From contig JAFMRP010000231.1 in assembly GCA_017354095.1 (NCBI GenBank), positions 1 through 7,224 of the forward strand: a stretch of DNA of 7,224 nt. Reading direction: 5' to 3'. Within the stretch, counting starts at the first letter, position 1. Every line of letters begins with the position of its first letter. The notes under the pieces are model-generated. The model did not search any database and was not told the origin of the DNA. It saw only the letters and a list, made by a program, of their open reading frames with translations. Made by a program: the position numbers and the translations under genes. This stretch comes from Ktedonobacteraceae bacterium (lineage in GTDB: Bacteria > Chloroflexota > Ktedonobacteria > Ktedonobacterales > Ktedonobacteraceae). Below are positions 1-6,567 of the stretch, piece by piece.

Positions 1-111
1 TCATCCTGATGTAAGCACGTGCATATGGCAGGACAACGCACACGAGGGGGTGAGGCGATGTGGCAGAGAACTTGCTACACATAATAATAGTAGACAAGGG
101 AGAATACCTGT
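1..111. other. Leader region upstream of the first permease gene
   Basis: No gene can be supported here. Two frames close almost at once (TGA at 7-9, TAA at 12-14), so at most a few terminal codons of an upstream gene could be present. A third frame stays open from base 2 to a TAA at 119-121, but its translation looks like no protein I know and it runs into the permease gene. The stretch 78-93 is A/T-rich (TAATAATAG core) and could lie near a promoter -10 element, but I cannot pair it with a convincing -35 box at a normal spacing. AAGGGAGA at 96-103 is the ribosome binding site for the ATG at 112. Confidence 0.5.
12..25. promoter_or_regulatory. Imperfect palindrome, possible operator
   Basis: TAAGCACGTGCATA is a 14-base near-palindrome: 12 of 14 positions pair and the central GCACGTGC is perfect, with a central CG step. 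LacI-family regulators of sugar operons often bind palindromes of about this size with a central CG. It lies about 87 bases before the first start codon, a plausible place for an operator. No regulator gene is present in the window, and a palindrome of this length can arise by chance, so the call is tentative. Confidence 0.22.
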
Positions 112-1071
112 ATGGACTTAAAGAAAAGTCAGGGACTTGTAGTACCGAACAGACAGGTGAGAAAAGTGCGGCGGCGTAGCCGCATGCGTCGTCGTGAAGA
201 ACTGATCGGCTATCTCTTTGCTTCTCCGATCATTATCGGGATACTTGTATTTGCCACCTATCCGTTTCTCGCAAGCTTTTACTACAGCTTCACGGATTAC
301 AACGTCATTCAACCGCCTTATTGGACAGGCTTGCAGAACTACCATGACCTGTTCAGTGATCCAGAGTTCTGGCATAGCTTGAGTAATACGGTAATCTACA
401 GCGTCGTCGTTATTCCACTGAACTTATGTTGCGCCCTTGGCCTGGCCGTTTTACTGAAGCAAAAGCTCCGTTCTATCGGTTTTTTTCGCGCACTGGCTTA
501 CCTCCCTTCCGTAATACCCAGTATCGCAGCGACCATCTTATGGCTCTGGATCCTCAACCCGCAGTATGGTGTTATGAACAATCTATTGAGCGCTCTTGGG
601 GTAAACGGGCCTGACTGGATCAATGATCCCAACTGGACCAAACCCTCCTTAATTTTAATGAGCTTATGGGGTATTGGCCCCTCCGCAATTATTTTCCTTG
701 CCGGATTACAGGATATTCCTGAGACGCTCTACGAAGCAGCCAGAATCGATGGCGCTGGCCGCTTCACCTGCTTTCGCTACATCACGGTGCGGCTGGTCAC
801 ACCCACGTTATTTTTCAACCTGGTACTGGGCATCATCAGCGCGTTACAAACCTTCAACGAGCCTTTTATCTTTGGGGGCAACGGTGGTGGGCCAGAGCAT
901 AGTATTTTGATGTACGTGGTGTACCTCTACCAGACTGCCTTCCAGAACTTTCAGATGGGTTATGCATCGGCGATGAGCATCATTTTATTCCTCATCATCT
1001 TAGCGCTCACACTCCTGGTCTTAGCAAGCTCACGGCGTTGGGTTTATTACGAGGGCATACAACCTAAATAA
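112..1071 (+). CDS. Sugar ABC transporter permease, MalF/UgpA-like (first of pair)
   Basis: One of two membrane subunits of a CUT1-type sugar importer (binding-protein-dependent transport inner-membrane family). The 319-residue length is normal. An unusually basic cytoplasmic N-terminus (residues 14-28, almost half Arg/Lys) precedes six predicted membrane segments at roughly 32-58, 90-115, 122-147, 178-199, 228-248 and 285-306. The EAA loop that docks on the ATPase is present: E208-A-A, G214, then I224 nine residues later. The usual I-x-L-P ending reads I-T-V-R, so the Pro is replaced by R227. AAGGGAGA at 96-103 lies about nine bases before the ATG and supports this start. The stop overlaps the ribosome binding site of the second permease, so the pair is very likely translated together. 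The family is clear; the sugar carried is not shown by this gene and is inferred only from the downstream glycosidase. Confidence 0.95.
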   Translation: MDLKKSQGLVVPNRQVRKVRRRSRMRRREELIGYLFASPIIIGILVFATYPFLASFYYSFTDYNVIQPPYWTGLQNYHDLFSDPEFWHSLSNTVIYSVVVIPLNLCCALGLAVLLKQKLRSIGFFRALAYLPSVIPSIAATILWLWILNPQYGVMNNLLSALGVNGPDWINDPNWTKPSLILMSLWGIGPSAIIFLAGLQDIPETLYEAARIDGAGRFTCFRYITVRLVTPTLFFNLVLGIISALQTFNEPFIFGGNGGGPEHSILMYVVYLYQTAFQNFQMGYASAMSIILFLIILALTLLVLASSRRWVYYEGIQPK

Positions 1072-1080
1072 GGAGAGATC

Positions 1081-1965
1081 ATGAACTTGCGAGCACTATC
1101 AATCTCACGCACCAACCAGAAACGTCAGGTATTCGGGCAAGAGCGGATAATGCGGGGCATAACCTTTATTGTCCTGGTAATACTGAGCTGTATATTGCTG
1201 TTTCCTCTGGCCTGGATGCTCAGTACATCGCTCAAACTGCCCAGTAATGTATTTTCCATTCCCATTCAGTGGATACCGAATCCGGTAGCCTGGGGCAATT
1301 ATGGTGAGGCGGTGCATGATTTTCCATTCTGGACGTTCCTGGGAAACACACTGTTCTATTGTGTAAGCGATACCATCATCGTGGTAGTTTCCTCCGCGAT
1401 ATCGGCATACGCGTTTGCCCGTTTGCGTTGGCGTGGTCGTAACGTGGTTTTCGTACTTATGCTGGCAACGATGATGATCCCGTTTCCGGTAACCATGATA
1501 CCAACCTATCTCATCTTCAAAGGGCTAGGCTGGCTCAACTCGTTCAAGCCTTTAATTCTGCCTGATCTCACTGCCAGCCCTTTCTACGTCTTTCTTTTAC
1601 GGCAGTTCTTTTTAAGTATTCCGACGGAACTGAGTGAAGCGGCCTTTGTTGATGGTGCCAGCCACTGGCGTGTTTTCTGGCAAATCATACTGCCCCTGGC
1701 AAAACCCGCGTTACTGGTTGTGGCGATCTTTACCTTCACTGCTGACTGGAATAACTTTCTGGGGCCATTGATCTACCTGAATGACCAATCAAAGTACACG
1801 CTGGCGCTGGGTCTGCAATGGTTCCAGGGTTCACAATGGCATGGAGCGCATTATGAGCTCATGATGGCAGCTGCCATGCTCATGACGCTACCAATGGTCG
1901 TGTTATTCTTTGTCGCGCAGAAATATTTTGTGCAAGGCATTACCATGACCGGGTCCAAAGGATAA
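1081..1965 (+). CDS. Sugar ABC transporter permease, MalG/UgpE-like (second of pair)
   Basis: The second membrane subunit of the importer, expected to pair with the preceding permease. It has 294 residues, typical for the MalG-like group, with six predicted membrane segments near residues 26-48, 84-113, 122-146, 158-180, 205-225 and 260-281. The EAA loop is canonical: E186-A-A, G192, then I202-I-L-P205 after nine residues, in contrast with the partner permease, which lacks the Pro. The C-terminal F-V-Q-G-I-T-x-G-S-x-K-G ending is characteristic of MalG-like subunits. Only nine bases separate it from the previous stop. AGGAG at 1071-1075 overlaps that stop and is spaced correctly for the ATG at 1081. 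The gene ends in two adjacent in-frame stops, TAA then TGA (1963-1968). The substrate is not determined by the sequence. Confidence 0.96.
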   Translation: MNLRALSISRTNQKRQVFGQERIMRGITFIVLVILSCILLFPLAWMLSTSLKLPSNVFSIPIQWIPNPVAWGNYGEAVHDFPFWTFLGNTLFYCVSDTIIVVVSSAISAYAFARLRWRGRNVVFVLMLATMMIPFPVTMIPTYLIFKGLGWLNSFKPLILPDLTASPFYVFLLRQFFLSIPTELSEAAFVDGASHWRVFWQIILPLAKPALLVVAIFTFTADWNNFLGPLIYLNDQSKYTLALGLQWFQGSQWHGAHYELMMAAAMLMTLPMVVLFFVAQKYFVQGITMTGSKG

Positions 1966-1979
1966 TGATTCGATTGGCT

Positions 1980-1999
1980 GGATACGTCGCCAGGTATCC
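1980..1999 (+). other. Short inverted repeat between permease and binding-protein genes
   Basis: GGATAC (1980-1985) and GTATCC (1994-1999) are perfect inverted copies with an eight-base loop. No T-run follows, so it is not an intrinsic terminator by the usual rule. A stem just ahead of a binding-protein gene could act as an RNA processing or stability element, which would let the binding protein be made in excess of the permeases. The stem is only six pairs, so chance is a real alternative. Confidence 0.35.
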
Positions 2000-2027
2000 T
2001 ATCGCTGCATAGAAGGAGCTATTTAAG

Positions 2028-3365
2028 ATGCGTACTCATTATCGTTTTACTGCCTTGAAGCAGTTTGAACTCCTCATCACACTTCTTGTCGTGGCCAGCA
2101 TGCTCTTTGCGGGGTGCTCATCGGGGTCCTCTGATGGCGCCAATGCGAAGCTCACCTACTGGCATCTATGGACAGACAAGTTCTACGGGGGCATTCAGGA
2201 CGACCTGGTCAACACATTTAACAAGACAAAACCAGGTTTTACTGTTACGCCACAGCACCAGAATGACACAAGCAAGTTTCTGGCCTCCGTCTCGGCTGGG
2301 AATCCGCCCGATGTCTATATGGTGCCGACTGGTCCTATCCAGCTGGCGGTACAGGGGGCACTCATGCCACTGGACGACTATATCAAGAACTCCACAGTGA
2401 TCAAGCAGTCTGATTTCTGGCCTGGAGCCTGGTCAACCTGTACCTATCGAGGGCATGTCTACTGCATTCCCTATGTCTACGACTCTTTTGCCCTGTTATG
2501 GAACAAGGATCTCTTTCAGGCAGCGGGTCTTGATCCCAACAAGCCACCTTCGACATGGGCGGAATTGGAGCAATATGCAAAAAAATTGACCAAGTACGAT
2601 AGCAAAGGGAATATTACACAACTGGGCTTTGCTCCCTGGATTGGTGCAACGTCGGCAGCTGAGTGGCCAATGTGGGCGAATGGTGGCCAGATGTGGAACT
2701 ACGCCGCTGGCAAGCCAACAATGGATCAGCCCAACAATGCGGCTGCCTTGCAGTGGGAGGTGAACTGGGCGAAGGAGTTCGGGGGCTATGACAAGCTGCA
2801 ACGTTTCAACAGCTCTTTTAAGGGCGGCACAAACTTTCTGGGGCAGAAGGTGGCCATGTGGGTCGGGGAATCTTACTACCTCTCAACGCTGCAAGAGTTT
2901 GAGCCGCAGGTGAAGGTTGGTGTAGCATCCTTTGGTGTACCACGACCCGACGAGTCACATCCCTATATCAATGGGGCTGTTGATGGCAATATGTTAGCGA
3001 TTCCAACGGGTTCCAAGCACCCTGACCAGGCCTGGAAATTCATCGAATGGAACGCCACAAAGGGGGTACGTGACTGGGTGACACGCGAGGGTGATCTGTC
3101 CGCGCGCAAAGCCGATATTACTGTGCAGCCGACGGTCCTGAAAGAACCGTATCGTAGTGACTATCAGATATTCGCGAAGCTGCTGAATGGTCCGAACGTC
3201 TACTATGACCAGGGGAGTCCGGTTGATCTCTATTACTTCCAGGAGCGCGATAACCAGTTTGATGTGGCTCTCCGTGGAGCGAAGACCGCCAGCCAGGCGC
3301 TGAAGGATCTGCAGAATGGGACCCAATCTCAACTCTCCAAAGCACTGCAGCATTATCACGGATAG
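2028..3365 (+). CDS. Sugar ABC transporter substrate-binding lipoprotein (SBP family 1)
   Basis: Extracellular solute-binding protein of family 1 (maltose-binding-protein fold), anchored to the outer face of the cytoplasmic membrane, delivering sugar to the two permeases. Residues 1-30 form a lipoprotein signal: basic start (R2, R6, K11), hydrophobic core 15-28, and lipobox L-F-A-G-C with lipidation predicted at C30. F27 at the -3 position, where Leu is usual, and E14 at the edge of the core are slight departures. A Ser/Gly-rich linker follows, then the family opening (L-T-Y-W-H-L-W), the A-G-N-P-P-D-V-Y-M block, the I-P-Y-V-Y-D-S-F-A-L-L-W-N-K-D segment, and near the C-terminal side A-W-K-F-I-E-W. 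The aromatic-rich composition (many Trp and Tyr) fits sugar stacking. Length is 445 residues, usual for the family. AAGGAG at 2013-2018 is nine bases before the ATG. The gene lies after rather than before the permeases, a less common order. No ATPase gene is next to it. Confidence 0.95.
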   Translation: MRTHYRFTALKQFELLITLLVVASMLFAGCSSGSSDGANAKLTYWHLWTDKFYGGIQDDLVNTFNKTKPGFTVTPQHQNDTSKFLASVSAGNPPDVYMVPTGPIQLAVQGALMPLDDYIKNSTVIKQSDFWPGAWSTCTYRGHVYCIPYVYDSFALLWNKDLFQAAGLDPNKPPSTWAELEQYAKKLTKYDSKGNITQLGFAPWIGATSAAEWPMWANGGQMWNYAAGKPTMDQPNNAAALQWEVNWAKEFGGYDKLQRFNSSFKGGTNFLGQKVAMWVGESYYLSTLQEFEPQVKVGVASFGVPRPDESHPYINGAVDGNMLAIPTGSKHPDQAWKFIEWNATKGVRDWVTREGDLSARKADITVQPTVLKEPYRSDYQIFAKLLNGPNVYYDQGSPVDLYYFQERDNQFDVALRGAKTASQALKDLQNGTQSQLSKALQHYHG

Positions 3366-3383
3366 GCACGCATCAGATAGCCC

Positions 3384-3407
3384 GGGTCCGATCTTCGGAC
3401 CGGACCC
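3384..3407 (+). other. GC-rich inverted repeat with two alternative stems
   Basis: GGGTCCG (3384-3390) can pair with CGGACCC (3401-3407) across a ten-base loop. The same left arm can instead pair as GGTCCG (3385-3390) with CGGACC (3396-3401) across the five-base loop ATCTT. Both stems are perfect, and the tandem right arms compete for one left arm. It begins 18 bases after the binding-protein stop and lies just before the alpha-galactosidase ribosome binding site. No T-run follows (the next bases are AGGCATATGC), so a classic terminator is unlikely. A stem at the 3' end of a binding-protein message that protects it from decay and lowers downstream expression, as in the maltose operon, is the best reading. 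Confidence 0.6.
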
Positions 3408-3424
3408 AGGCATATGCATAGATC

Positions 3425-3430
3425 AGGAGG
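3425..3430 (+). promoter_or_regulatory. Ribosome binding site that fixes the alpha-galactosidase start
   Basis: AGGAGG, a perfect Shine-Dalgarno core, ends seven bases before the ATG at 3438. An in-frame ATG further upstream at 3414 has no comparable site before it and would place this core inside the coding sequence, so 3438 is the better start. Confidence 0.85.
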
Positions 3431-3437
3431 ACAACTG

Positions 3438-5405
3438 ATGGCTGATGATCCAAACGCACTTTCAGCGTTAGATCTGCAGACATACCTGGATACGAACACG
3501 TCACCGATTGGACCAGCCCTGCAGCGGCTACCATTCATGAATATTGGCATCGACGAGACGGAACTGACGACACTTCCGCTGGAGATCGAGACGACCGTGC
3601 AACGGAAACATATCCATGCCATACATCCGCATGGGCTAACGCTAGTCATGGATGTAGATCCGGATCAGGCACGGCAAGCGCTCATCTGGCAGGTGAAGAT
3701 GGCCCAGGGCACGACAAGCGCAGGGCCTCGTTTGCATCATTTTCGCCCTTTACAGATAGCTCTTGATGGCACACTGGCTCCCGACCCGGTTATTCACACC
3801 TGGCGTGGGGGAAGTATGCAGACGTTTTTTCCGCCCGACGCGAGCATGCCACAGAGCCATGTGCTCTACCCACGCACACGGGCCTATTACCAGGGCGGAC
3901 ATCTTAGCATTGGTACCCGTGGAGGGCGTTCCAGCGATCAATATATGCCATACCTGTTGATCACAACAGCCGAGGACAAGGGCGGCTTATGGTGCGCCAT
4001 TGGCTGGAGCGGGCATTGGAGCGCAAGCTTTGTGAAACCCAGGGGGAGTGTTGACCTGCAGCTTACAGTTCAGATCGAGCCATGTGATCTGAGACTGCCC
4101 GCAGGAACTGAACTGTGTGGCCCTTCGATTGCACTGGGTCTATACGAAGGAGATTATGCATCCGGGTGCAATGCCCTGCGTTCCTGGCTGCGTTCTCGTA
4201 TGCCTACGCTGCCGTCGTCTGACCTGTCACACTTTAACACCTGGGCGGCCCTGGATGCGAACGTAGACGAAGCGCTCTTGCTCAACGCGGTTGAGCGTGT
4301 GTCTGGCCACGGGCTGCGCTACTTCATGCTGGATGCCGGTTGGTATCCCAGTTCGCGTGAAGATTTTAGCGATGGGGTAGGCAACTGGCACGTTGATGAG
4401 ACCAAATTTCCGCGAGGTCTGGAGGTCGTTGCTCAAGAGGCGCGATCGCGAGGCATGGAGATGGGATTATGGTTTGAGCCTGAGCGAGCGCATATCTCAT
4501 CTGAGCTCGCGCAGCAACATCCTGATTGGCTGCTCCGCGCTTCTGACCATTCGCACGCCCTGGTAAATTTTGCTCTTCCCGCGGTACGCGCCTATTTTCG
4601 CGAGGTGATAAGCGACATAGTGCAGCGCCTGGGGCTGCGGTGGCTCAAATGGGATTTTAATATGGACCCGCTCCCCTGCTGGGAACAAGCAGGAGACGGG
4701 GGACTCTCACACCTGGGGCACATCAATGGCCTGTGGGAAACCTTTGATTGGCTGCGCACTACTTTTCCTGATCTTGTCGTCGAGAACTGTGCCAGTGGAG
4801 GCAACCGACTAGACTGGACGCTGTTCAGCCGCGCACACGTCAATTTCGCCAACGACCAGTATACCCAGCCAGATTGTATCAGGCGCATTCTCGGCCGTAT
4901 GGGTTCCTTTCTGCCATCCGAGCGCCTCAATATGATCTACGGTCCTTTCCAGCGTCGCGAGTATGGAGACGATGCCTGGCAGGTCCTGGCAGGAAGCGCC
5001 TTTGGCATCAGCGAGCCGTTGGACAACTGGAGCGAGGGCTTTCGTGAGAACCTGCGCCGTCACCTGGCGATCCACCACGCAACGGACGCGTTCCGCAGCG
5101 GAACCTTCTATCGACTCACACCCGACACACCTGAACTCAGCGCATGGGAAGGGTGGCAGATGCACGAGCCGAGTGCAGGAACGGGTCTATGCGCCGTGTG
5201 GCGTTCAGCCTCAGGTGAGGCTGAGATCAGCATTCGCCTGTGTGCTATCGATGAGACGCGCAGCTATACGGTCACTGACCTGTATCGTGCGACATCATAC
5301 ACAGTAACGGGAGAGGAGCTAGCTCGTGGACTGAAAATCAGCTTACCACGTGACGCGGCGGCGCTCTATACCTATTATCCATTGACGGAGATGAAAAACC
5401 AGTGA
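3438..5405 (+). CDS. Alpha-galactosidase, glycoside hydrolase family 36 type
   Basis: Retaining glycosidase expected to remove terminal alpha-linked galactose from oligosaccharides or glycosides. It has 655 residues from this start. Residues 1 to about 255 look like the N-terminal beta-sandwich domain; the catalytic (beta/alpha)8 barrel spans about 265-545; a C-terminal beta domain follows. Clan-D motifs are in order: N267-T-W, L298-D-A-G-W-Y303, G315-N-W then K323-F-P, W345-F-E-P-E349, H361-P-D-W, K404-W-D406 (predicted nucleophile D406), E449-N-C-A-S-G-G-N-R-L-D459, and A471-N-D473 (predicted acid/base D473; D479 is a less likely alternative). The 67-residue spacing between the two catalytic Asp is close to characterised GH36 enzymes. 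The usual D-D-G-W reads D-A-G-W (A300). No signal peptide or membrane segment is seen, so it should act in the cytoplasm on imported sugar. Its stop overlaps the next start by four bases. Other GH36 activities, such as alpha-N-acetylgalactosaminidase, are possible; the family call is strong and the exact substrate is not. Confidence 0.9.
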   Translation: MADDPNALSALDLQTYLDTNTSPIGPALQRLPFMNIGIDETELTTLPLEIETTVQRKHIHAIHPHGLTLVMDVDPDQARQALIWQVKMAQGTTSAGPRLHHFRPLQIALDGTLAPDPVIHTWRGGSMQTFFPPDASMPQSHVLYPRTRAYYQGGHLSIGTRGGRSSDQYMPYLLITTAEDKGGLWCAIGWSGHWSASFVKPRGSVDLQLTVQIEPCDLRLPAGTELCGPSIALGLYEGDYASGCNALRSWLRSRMPTLPSSDLSHFNTWAALDANVDEALLLNAVERVSGHGLRYFMLDAGWYPSSREDFSDGVGNWHVDETKFPRGLEVVAQEARSRGMEMGLWFEPERAHISSELAQQHPDWLLRASDHSHALVNFALPAVRAYFREVISDIVQRLGLRWLKWDFNMDPLPCWEQAGDGGLSHLGHINGLWETFDWLRTTFPDLVVENCASGGNRLDWTLFSRAHVNFANDQYTQPDCIRRILGRMGSFLPSERLNMIYGPFQRREYGDDAWQVLAGSAFGISEPLDNWSEGFRENLRRHLAIHHATDAFRSGTFYRLTPDTPELSAWEGWQMHEPSAGTGLCAVWRSASGEAEISIRLCAIDETRSYTVTDLYRATSYTVTGEELARGLKISLPRDAAALYTYYPLTEMKNQ

Positions 5406-6538
5406 AAATTACTGATGTTGAGGCAATTCCCCTGCGACTGCCTTATGTAGATGGTGATCGTTGTGATGGAACGCAGGATGCCCTAATCATTCGTGTACAC
5501 ACAGACGAAGGGTTGGTTGGACTGGGAGAGGTAGATTCCTCGCCCACGGTCGCGAAAGCCATTATTGACGCGCCCCCCAGCCATTCTCTGGCACGAGGTC
5601 TGCGGGATATCCTCCTGGGGCAAGATCCATTTGACGTGCAGATGCTCTGGCGCAAAATGGTTGAGGGAACAATCTATTTCGGGCGCGCAGGGGCGGCTCT
5701 ACAGGCGATCTCGGGAGTGGATATAGCCCTATGGGACATTGTGGGCCAGGCTACCGGGCAACCCATTCATAAGTTTCTCGGCGGCTCCTACCGGGATCGC
5801 GTACGGGTTTATGCCAGTGCGATCATGCCGGAGACCGTTAAGGAGGTTCACGAGCAGGTAAACTATCTTGCAGACGAGGGATACACGGCAATCAAGCTGG
5901 GTTGGGGTCCACTGGGGCGTGTCTCGGAGAACTTAGATATAGAACTGGTGCGCGCAGCCCGTGCCGCAGCCGGGTCCAATGATCTCATGATTGACATTGG
6001 CCTTGTCTGGGACGCTGCTCAGGCGACCAGGATGGCACGAAGATTTGAGGAGTTTAATCTGTTCTGGCTTGAAGAGCCGCTTCCTCCTGATGACCTGGCT
6101 GGCTATGCGAAACTTGCGGATAGTGTAGATATACGTATTGCCGCAGGTGAGCAGGAGACAACATACCAGGGTTTTATCGACCTGATTGAGAAAGGACACG
6201 TGGATGTGGTGCAACCGGATCTCGCACGTGCAGGAGGGCTGACTCCCGCAGTCCGGCTGGCTCAATACGCGTATGATCATAACATCCTCTGCGTACCACA
6301 TGCTTTTTCTACCGGCATACTGGTGGCGGCATCACTGCACTATGTAGCCAGTATGCCGCATGGGCGACTGGCCGAGTTTACGGTGAGCGAAAGCCCTATT
6401 GCCCGTGATCTGCTGGCGGAGCCGTTTCAGTTGGAGACAGATGGCACCGTACGCGTGCCACAGACGCCGGGGCTGGGTATCAAAGTGAATGAAGAAGTGC
6501 TGCGCCGCTACGCCCAGGTACCGGTCAAGGAGTGTTAG
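5402..6538 (+). CDS. Mandelate racemase/muconate lactonizing enzyme family protein, probable sugar-acid dehydratase
   Basis: Enolase-superfamily enzyme of 378 residues, normal for the family. Residues 1 to about 125 form the N-terminal capping domain, and about 130-370 the barrel. Metal ligands D198, E224 (in W-L-E-E-P) and E250 (in A-A-G-E) are present at the same mutual spacing as in mandelate racemase. The catalytic Asp-His dyad is D273 (Q-P-D) and H300 (V-P-H), and the late-barrel Glu is E325 (L-A-E-F). The second Lys of the usual K-x-K motif is missing: the site reads K165-L-G167-W168. A full metal site with a His-Asp dyad fits a mandelate-racemase-subgroup enzyme that dehydrates an acid sugar; racemase, epimerase or cycloisomerase activity cannot be excluded. 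The start is GTG at 5402, overlapping the alpha-galactosidase stop (GTGA), with GGAG at 5387-5390 as ribosome binding site, which suggests translational coupling. The substrate is unknown; galactonate or fuconate-like acids are guesses from context. Confidence 0.88.
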   Translation: MKITDVEAIPLRLPYVDGDRCDGTQDALIIRVHTDEGLVGLGEVDSSPTVAKAIIDAPPSHSLARGLRDILLGQDPFDVQMLWRKMVEGTIYFGRAGAALQAISGVDIALWDIVGQATGQPIHKFLGGSYRDRVRVYASAIMPETVKEVHEQVNYLADEGYTAIKLGWGPLGRVSENLDIELVRAARAAAGSNDLMIDIGLVWDAAQATRMARRFEEFNLFWLEEPLPPDDLAGYAKLADSVDIRIAAGEQETTYQGFIDLIEKGHVDVVQPDLARAGGLTPAVRLAQYAYDHNILCVPHAFSTGILVAASLHYVASMPHGRLAEFTVSESPIARDLLAEPFQLETDGTVRVPQTPGLGIKVNEEVLRRYAQVPVKEC

Positions 6539-6555
6539 ATTTTCCATCGAATCAT

Positions 6556-6564
6556 GGGGGAGGG
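6556..6564 (+). promoter_or_regulatory. Ribosome binding site of the SDR gene
   Basis: A purine run GGGGGAGGG ends three bases before the ATG at 6568. Spacing is a little short, but the G-rich run allows pairing in several registers. An ATG at 6554 is out of frame with the SDR, which leaves 6568 as the start. Confidence 0.7.
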
Positions 6565-6567
6565 CAT

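Noticed and set aside
72..90. Sigma-70-like promoter (TTGCTA with TAATAA/TAATAG)
   Set aside because: The two elements are only about 4-7 bases apart, far from the 16-18 needed, and no other -35 candidate stands out.
2..121. Possible C-terminal end of an upstream gene in the frame open to 121
   Set aside because: The translation resembles no known protein end, and it would overlap the permease ribosome binding site and start; there is nothing positive to support it.
2994..3419. 141-codon open frame on the minus strand
   Set aside because: It is antisense to the well-supported 3' end of the binding-protein gene and the hairpin region, with no domain-like sequence.
3384..3420. Intrinsic terminator after the binding-protein gene
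   Set aside because: The stem is strong, but no T-run follows and the next gene starts within 31 bases on the same strand.
3414..3437. Upstream in-frame ATG as the alpha-galactosidase start
   Set aside because: It lacks a ribosome binding site, and the perfect AGGAGG lies between it and the better ATG at 3438.
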